This document shows positions 7,975-10,888 of a stretch of 10,888 nucleotides of DNA, piece by piece; within the stretch, counting starts at the first letter, position 1, and the number at the start of each line of letters is the position of its first letter. A program made the position numbers and the translations under genes. The notes beneath the pieces are model-generated. The model was not told where the DNA came from. It did no database searches and was given only the letters and a program-made list of their open reading frames with translations. This DNA is from Candidatus Omnitrophota bacterium (GTDB lineage Bacteria; Omnitrophota; Gorgyraeia; Gygaellales; Profunditerraquicolaceae). The stretch spans positions 1-10,888 of the forward strand of contig JAHFFQ010000037.1 of NCBI GenBank assembly GCA_023247875.1, written 5' to 3'.

Positions 7975-8130
7975 AGCGGATGACTTGTCTTGGTTTCGAG
8001 CGGGGCGTGCGCAGTCCGAGCGGGCACGGATCCCCGCCTACGGCGGGGAGAGCGAGGACGAGCATCGAGCGCAGTGTGCCACGCCGGGGCACACAAACGT
8101 CCCCGCGAGAAACAAGACAAGGCAGACGCT
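7975..8130 (-). repeat. structured repeat, copy 2 (between cysE and cysS)
   Basis: This roughly 156-nt noncoding element nearly fills the cysE-cysS gap. Its ends, 7975-8008 and 8097-8130, form a long imperfect inverted repeat with about 28 matched positions, including a perfect 9-bp CTTGTCTTG block (7984-7992 with 8113-8121) and GCGGGG. Between them lie two perfect hairpins: 8031-8049 (TCCCCGCC, loop TAC, GGCGGGGA) and 8074-8094 (on minus GTGTGCC, loop CCGGCGT, GGCACAC). Read on the minus strand it aligns with copy 1, including both ends and the hairpin at an identical offset of 35 nt. It is GC-rich compared with the adjacent cysS gene. No U-tract follows either hairpin, so it does not look like an intrinsic terminator. 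It could be a mobile palindromic repeat or a structured RNA. Confidence 0.75.
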
Positions 8131-8135
8131 AAAAA

Positions 8136-8816
8136 TTACTTATTCTCAAGCTTTTCAATCCTGGACTGCAGTTCTTCAATCGCCTGGTTGATCGGGTCCA
8201 ATACATGCGCGTGGTCCAGGCTTACGTCTAGCTTTTTACCGTCCTGCCTGGTAATCCTGCCCGGCACGCCCACTACCGTGGAATTCGGCGGGACATCCTT
8301 GATCACCACCGCGTTTGAGCCGATATATGAATTATCCCCTACGGTGATATTGCCTAAAACCTTTGCCCCTGCGCCGATAACCACATTATTGCCGATAGTA
8401 GGATGGCGCTTGCCTGTAACGATCCCTGTCCCTCCCAGGGTCACCCCCTGATAGAGCAGGACATCATCGCCGATGATCGAGGTCTCTCCGATAACCACGC
8501 CCATGCCATGGTCCACGAAAAAACGCCTGCCGATCCGGGCACCGGGGTGTATCTCGATCCCGGTAAAGAAACGCGCCCCTTGTGATAAGAGCCTGGCCAG
8601 GAAAAACAAATGCATCCTGTAGAAAATATGGGACAGGCGGAAAACAACCAAAGCATGCAACCCCTGATAAAGAAACACCACCTCCAGGAAACTCTTAGCC
8701 GCCGGGTCCCTCCTCTGTGCTGCCCGTATATCCTGATAAAAGATCATAGAGATCACCGCGATCTTGATCGCCAGCAGCGCGGCCAATATGACCAAAGTAT
8801 AGATAATGTAAACCAT
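8136..8816 (-). CDS. cysE: serine O-acetyltransferase (short form) with predicted N-terminal membrane helix
   Basis: The enzyme transfers acetyl from acetyl-CoA to L-serine, giving O-acetylserine for cysteine synthesis. The 226-residue protein is the short, Bacillus-type form: a helical N-terminal part ([16 protein letters not shown] from 27) and a left-handed hexapeptide beta-helix. It has [11 protein letters not shown] (86-96, Glu88 at the catalytic acid position), [12 protein letters not shown] (101-112, catalytic His103), QGVTLGGTG (123-131) and RHPTIG (137-142, His138). The C-terminal tail is helical. Residues 2-27 are an unusual hydrophobic stretch ([17 protein letters not shown] within it) that looks like a membrane anchor. 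The start at ATG 8816 is backed by GGGAGG six nucleotides upstream, so this extension is probably real, although an internal Met24 would give a conventional soluble protein. The gene lies two bases after ispF and upstream of cysS. Confidence 0.94.
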   Translation of the reverse strand: MVYIIYTLVILAALLAIKIAVISMIFYQDIRAAQRRDPAAKSFLEVVFLYQGLHALVVFRLSHIFYRMHLFFLARLLSQGARFFTGIEIHPGARIGRRFFVDHGMGVVIGETSIIGDDVLLYQGVTLGGTGIVTGKRHPTIGNNVVIGAGAKVLGNITVGDNSYIGSNAVVIKDVPPNSTVVGVPGRITRQDGKKLDVSLDHAHVLDPINQAIEELQSRIEKLENK

Positions 8817-8818
8817 CT

Positions 8819-9301
8819 CTAACCTCCCTTGACTAAGGAAACAAGCGCATAAGTTGCGATCGCCTCTTTATTCCCTGCTGCGTCCAGGCCTTCATTTGTC
8901 TTGGCCTTGATATTGGCGCGCTCCCGTGTAATATCCAAAAGGCCGCAGATATTTTCTTTCATCTGTTGCTTAAAAGGGGTAAGCCCCGGTTCCTGAGCGA
9001 TGATCACGATATCAACATTGTTTATTGTATAACCGCTTTTATCTACCATGGCTTTAACCTGCTTTAACAGCCGGCTGCCGGCTGCCCCTTTGTATTGGGG
9101 ATCCGTATCGGGAAAATGCTCTCCGATATCGCCAAGCGCCAAAGCCCCTAATAAAGCATCGCAAAGAGCGTGCATCAGCGCGTCACCGTCGGAGTGCCCG
9201 AGCAGGCCTTTTGGATAAGGTATCTCTACTCCGCCTAAAAATAACTTCCTTCCTGCAACCAGACGGTGAATATCATAACCTATGCCTACTTTATATTCCA
9301 T
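8819..9301 (-). CDS. ispF: 2-C-methyl-D-erythritol 2,4-cyclodiphosphate synthase
   Basis: IspF converts CDP-methylerythritol 2-phosphate to the cyclic diphosphate MEcPP, releasing CMP, in the methylerythritol phosphate route to isoprenoid precursors. The 160-residue length is normal. Metal-site residues Asp10 and His12 lie in GIGYDIHRL, and His44 in [20 protein letters not shown] is at 35-40, HFPDTD at 62-67, and the C-terminal signature appears as [16 protein letters not shown], with Asn in place of the more common second Thr. The enzyme is expected to work as a cytosolic trimer. The gene starts 5 bp after ispD ends and its last codons (AAG GGA GGT) provide the Shine-Dalgarno for cysE, so the two are tightly coupled. 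IspE, which acts between IspD and IspF, is not in the window. Confidence 0.96.
   Translation of the reverse strand: MEYKVGIGYDIHRLVAGRKLFLGGVEIPYPKGLLGHSDGDALMHALCDALLGALALGDIGEHFPDTDPQYKGAAGSRLLKQVKAMVDKSGYTINNVDIVIIAQEPGLTPFKQQMKENICGLLDITRERANIKAKTNEGLDAAGNKEAIATYALVSLVKGG
8823..8828 (-). promoter_or_regulatory. Shine-Dalgarno site of cysE
   Basis: GGGAGG on the minus strand is formed by the last codons of ispF and lies six nucleotides before the ATG at 8816. It supports the longer cysE product that carries the hydrophobic N-terminal segment. Confidence 0.7.
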
Positions 9302-9306
9302 GCGCT

Positions 9307-9981
9307 TTAAGCCCCTCTTAAAATCACACCTGCCAACAGCAAGTCTTCCTTGGTAGTAACCTTGATGTTCCTGTAACTTCCCTCGACAACTTTGACTCTT
9401 TTACCCGATCTCTCAACCAGAGAAGCATCATCGGTAACCGTATCGCGGGAATATCTTTTAAATGCCGCAAGGAGTATATCTTTTTTGAAAACTTGGGGGG
9501 TCTGCACCTCCCAGAGCTTATTCCGGTCGAAAGTATGAGCAACCGTGTTGTCCGGCCGGGAGGATTTGATCGTTGCCTTGGGCTTGACAGCCAATATTGC
9601 CGCCCCATATTTCCTGGCCTCCCGGATGCCATTTGTCAGGTCTACCGGCCTGACAAATGGCCGGGCAGAATCGTGGATCAAGACTAGCTTACTTTTCCCG
9701 TCGATAGCCTGCAGGCCGTTATATACCGAATCCTGCCTGCGCCTGCCCCCCAAAACCAGGGCCTTTACCTTCCTGAAAGAATACCTGCTTATGATATCCG
9801 CTATCGCCTTACGATTAGCCTGATTGGCAACGACGACGATTTCGGCTATCGCCGGATGTTCATTTAAAGTACGCAACGAATAAAATACGAGCGGCCTCCC
9901 GCATATTTTTACTAATGGCTTGCATACCGGAGAATTAAGCCGCCTGCCGCTTCCGGCAGCCAAAAGGATAGCGCTGACCAT
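9307..9981 (-). CDS. ispD: 2-C-methyl-D-erythritol 4-phosphate cytidylyltransferase
   Basis: IspD couples methylerythritol 4-phosphate to CTP, forming CDP-methylerythritol in the isoprenoid precursor pathway. The 224-residue protein has the nucleotidyltransferase fold with LLAAGSGRRL (7-15, Arg13) and Lys21 for CTP binding, GGRRRQDSVYNGL (78-90), IHDSARPFV (102-110, Asp104 and Arg107), VQTPQVF (159-165), DDASLVE (184-190) and IKVTTKEDL (206-214). These are the family's diagnostic blocks, in order. It follows the PIN-TRAM gene with a 4-nt gap and precedes ispF by 5 nt, a common ispD-ispF pairing. The coding sequence contains a strong 13-bp perfect inverted repeat at residues about 106-122, described separately; the protein alignment there is of normal length, so the repeat is not an obvious insertion. 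Confidence 0.96.
   Translation of the reverse strand: MVSAILLAAGSGRRLNSPVCKPLVKICGRPLVFYSLRTLNEHPAIAEIVVVANQANRKAIADIISRYSFRKVKALVLGGRRRQDSVYNGLQAIDGKSKLVLIHDSARPFVRPVDLTNGIREARKYGAAILAVKPKATIKSSRPDNTVAHTFDRNKLWEVQTPQVFKKDILLAAFKRYSRDTVTDDASLVERSGKRVKVVEGSYRNIKVTTKEDLLLAGVILRGA
9621..9665 (-). other. strong hairpin within ispD coding sequence
   Basis: Bases 9628-9640 (GCCATTTGTCAGG) and 9649-9661 (CCTGACAAATGGC) are perfect 13-bp inverted repeats with an 8-nt loop. After a 3-nt bulge the stem is extended by CCCG 9621-9624 pairing with CGGG 9662-9665. It is coding in the ispD frame (around PFVRPVDLTNGI). No following T-tract makes it a terminator. Its role, if any, is unknown. Confidence 0.75.
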
Positions 9982-9985
9982 GATA

Positions 9986-10888
9986 TTACTTCTCGAGTTT
10001 GGTAAAGATCATCCTGCCGGCCTGGGTTTGCAGGACCGAGGTGACCGCTACATGAACCTCCTGGCCGATGAGCCTGCGCGCATCCTCTACAACAACCATC
10101 GTGCCGTCATCAAGGTAACCGATTGCCTGATTATGCTCTTTTCCCTCTTTGATCAGCTTGATATGCATCTGTTCTCCGGGAAAAACCACCGGCTTTAAGG
10201 CGTTAGCCAGCTCATTGATATTCAGGACCTTGATCCCCTGGATGCTGGCTACGCGGTTCAGGTTAAAATCCACCGTAAGGATCTTGGCCTCAAGCAGCTT
10301 AGCCAGCTTAACCAACTTGGCGTCAACTTCATTGGTCTCCGTAAAGTCCTGCTCATGGATGGATATATCCATCCCCGGCTCCTTCTGGATATTATTGAGT
10401 ATCTCAAGCCCCCTTCTTCCCCTCTGGCGCTTGATCGGGTCAGTGGAGTCGGCGATCTGCTGCAGTTCCCTGAGTACAAACTTAGGAATGACCACCTTGC
10501 CGCCCAGGAAACTGGTCTTACAGATATCTACGATCCTGCCGTCGATGATCACGCTGGTGTCCAGAAGGACCACATCTTCAGCCTGGTCCTGCCGCCGAAG
10601 CCGCACATAAGGAATGATAATATTAAATTCATCCTTGCCGCGCAGCGCTATGACCATCCCCAGGTAGCAAAAAACCAAGGTTAGACTCACCCTGACTCTT
10701 GTGAGGGTAGCCGCGTCGATAGCCAGGAGGCTGAAGGCGTCTCCCACAAACTTAGCCATGATCAAACCTAAGATCAAACCGAATACCGCGCTGGATAAAC
10801 CGCTTACCGAAACTTTGCGCAGGCCTGCCTCTAAAATGATCAAAATCAAGGCGGCGAAAAACCCGACCATCATGCCTGTTAATCCGGA
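9986..10888 (-). CDS. PIN-TRAM membrane protein, YacL-like (partial, 5' end missing)
   Basis: The frame stays open to the window edge, so the first ATG inside it (10873) is probably not the true start. Counting from that Met, three hydrophobic segments lie at about 3-18, 26-45 and 61-77, consistent with the last part of the four-helix membrane region typical of YacL proteins, whose members are usually longer. A PIN nuclease domain follows (about 100-215) with acidic residues Asp105 and Asp111 ([12 protein letters not shown]), Glu136 (VLRELQ), Asp184 (NEVDAKL) and Asp202 (LTVDFNLN). A TRAM RNA-binding domain occupies about 225-290 ([15 protein letters not shown]). The set suggests a membrane-tethered RNA-cleaving or RNA-binding protein, but the target is unknown. 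The gene is 4 nt upstream of ispD, the same arrangement as yacL-ispD in Firmicutes. Confidence 0.92.
   Translation of the reverse strand, partial: SGLTGMMVGFFAALILIILEAGLRKVSVSGLSSAVFGLILGLIMAKFVGDAFSLLAIDAATLTRVRVSLTLVFCYLGMVIALRGKDEFNIIIPYVRLRRQDQAEDVVLLDTSVIIDGRIVDICKTSFLGGKVVIPKFVLRELQQIADSTDPIKRQRGRRGLEILNNIQKEPGMDISIHEQDFTETNEVDAKLVKLAKLLEAKILTVDFNLNRVASIQGIKVLNINELANALKPVVFPGEQMHIKLIKEGKEHNQAIGYLDDGTMVVVEDARRLIGQEVHVAVTSVLQTQAGRMIFTKLEK

Noticed and set aside
8031..8049. Intrinsic transcription terminator formed by the GC-rich hairpin
   Set aside because: The stem is perfect but is not followed by a run of T on either strand, so it does not meet the usual pattern.
7952..8135. T-box or other cysteine-responsive leader upstream of cysS
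   Set aside because: The minus strand of this gap has no T-box consensus (GGGTGGNACCGCG-like) and no terminator with a U-tract; its content is explained by the repeat element.
7985..8451. Plus-strand open frames of 68 and 153 codons across the cysE-cysS gap
   Set aside because: They run through the structured repeat and the antisense of cysE, have no recognisable domain, and look like by-products of GC-rich coding sequence on the other strand.

Overview
The window is a densely packed bacterial chromosome segment in which every recognisable gene lies on the minus strand, so transcription runs from high to low coordinates. Most neighbouring genes overlap by 1-17 bp or are separated by 2-5 bp. 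The only real gaps are 190 nt (6325-6514) and 184 nt (7952-8135), and both are almost filled by copies of one structured repeat. No gene-free stretch exceeds 300 bases. No tRNA, rRNA, CRISPR array or transposase gene was seen.

In the direction of transcription, block A (10888 to 6515) is a truncated PIN-TRAM membrane protein (YacL type), ispD, ispF, cysE and cysS. This order resembles the Bacillus yacL-ispD-ispF-gltX-cysE-cysS neighbourhood without gltX. Next comes a small accessory module (6324 to 5594): a zeta-toxin-like P-loop kinase followed by an overlapping 50-residue protein that is a candidate partner or antitoxin. Block B (5562 to 1) is tmk, holB, ricT (PSP1 domain), metG, tatD and a DUF362/ferredoxin-type protein cut by the window edge. 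It resembles the Bacillus tmk-holB-yaaT-metS-tatD neighbourhood. Two gene-order blocks that are separate in Bacillus therefore sit end to end, with the kinase module and one repeat copy at the junction.

The housekeeping genes cover isoprenoid precursor synthesis (IspD, IspF), cysteine synthesis and charging (CysE, CysS), methionine charging (MetG), dTTP supply and replication (Tmk, HolB), RNA processing (RicT) and nucleic-acid quality control (TatD).

The least expected signal is a pair of roughly 156-160 nt elements in opposite orientation that bracket cysS. They share both ends, a 7-bp stem with a near-identical 7-nt loop at the same offset, and internal motifs. Three of the seven stem pairs differ between copies and all three are compensated, which argues for a selected fold. 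A 13-bp perfect inverted repeat inside ispD is a second unexplained structure.

The organism is a bacterium with a Firmicutes-like gene order, moderate GC, Shine-Dalgarno-led translation and some non-ATG starts. The DUF362/4Fe-4S protein fits an anaerobe. An uncultivated lineage such as Omnitrophota is plausible, but this is a low-confidence impression from overall flavour, not a demonstrated placement.
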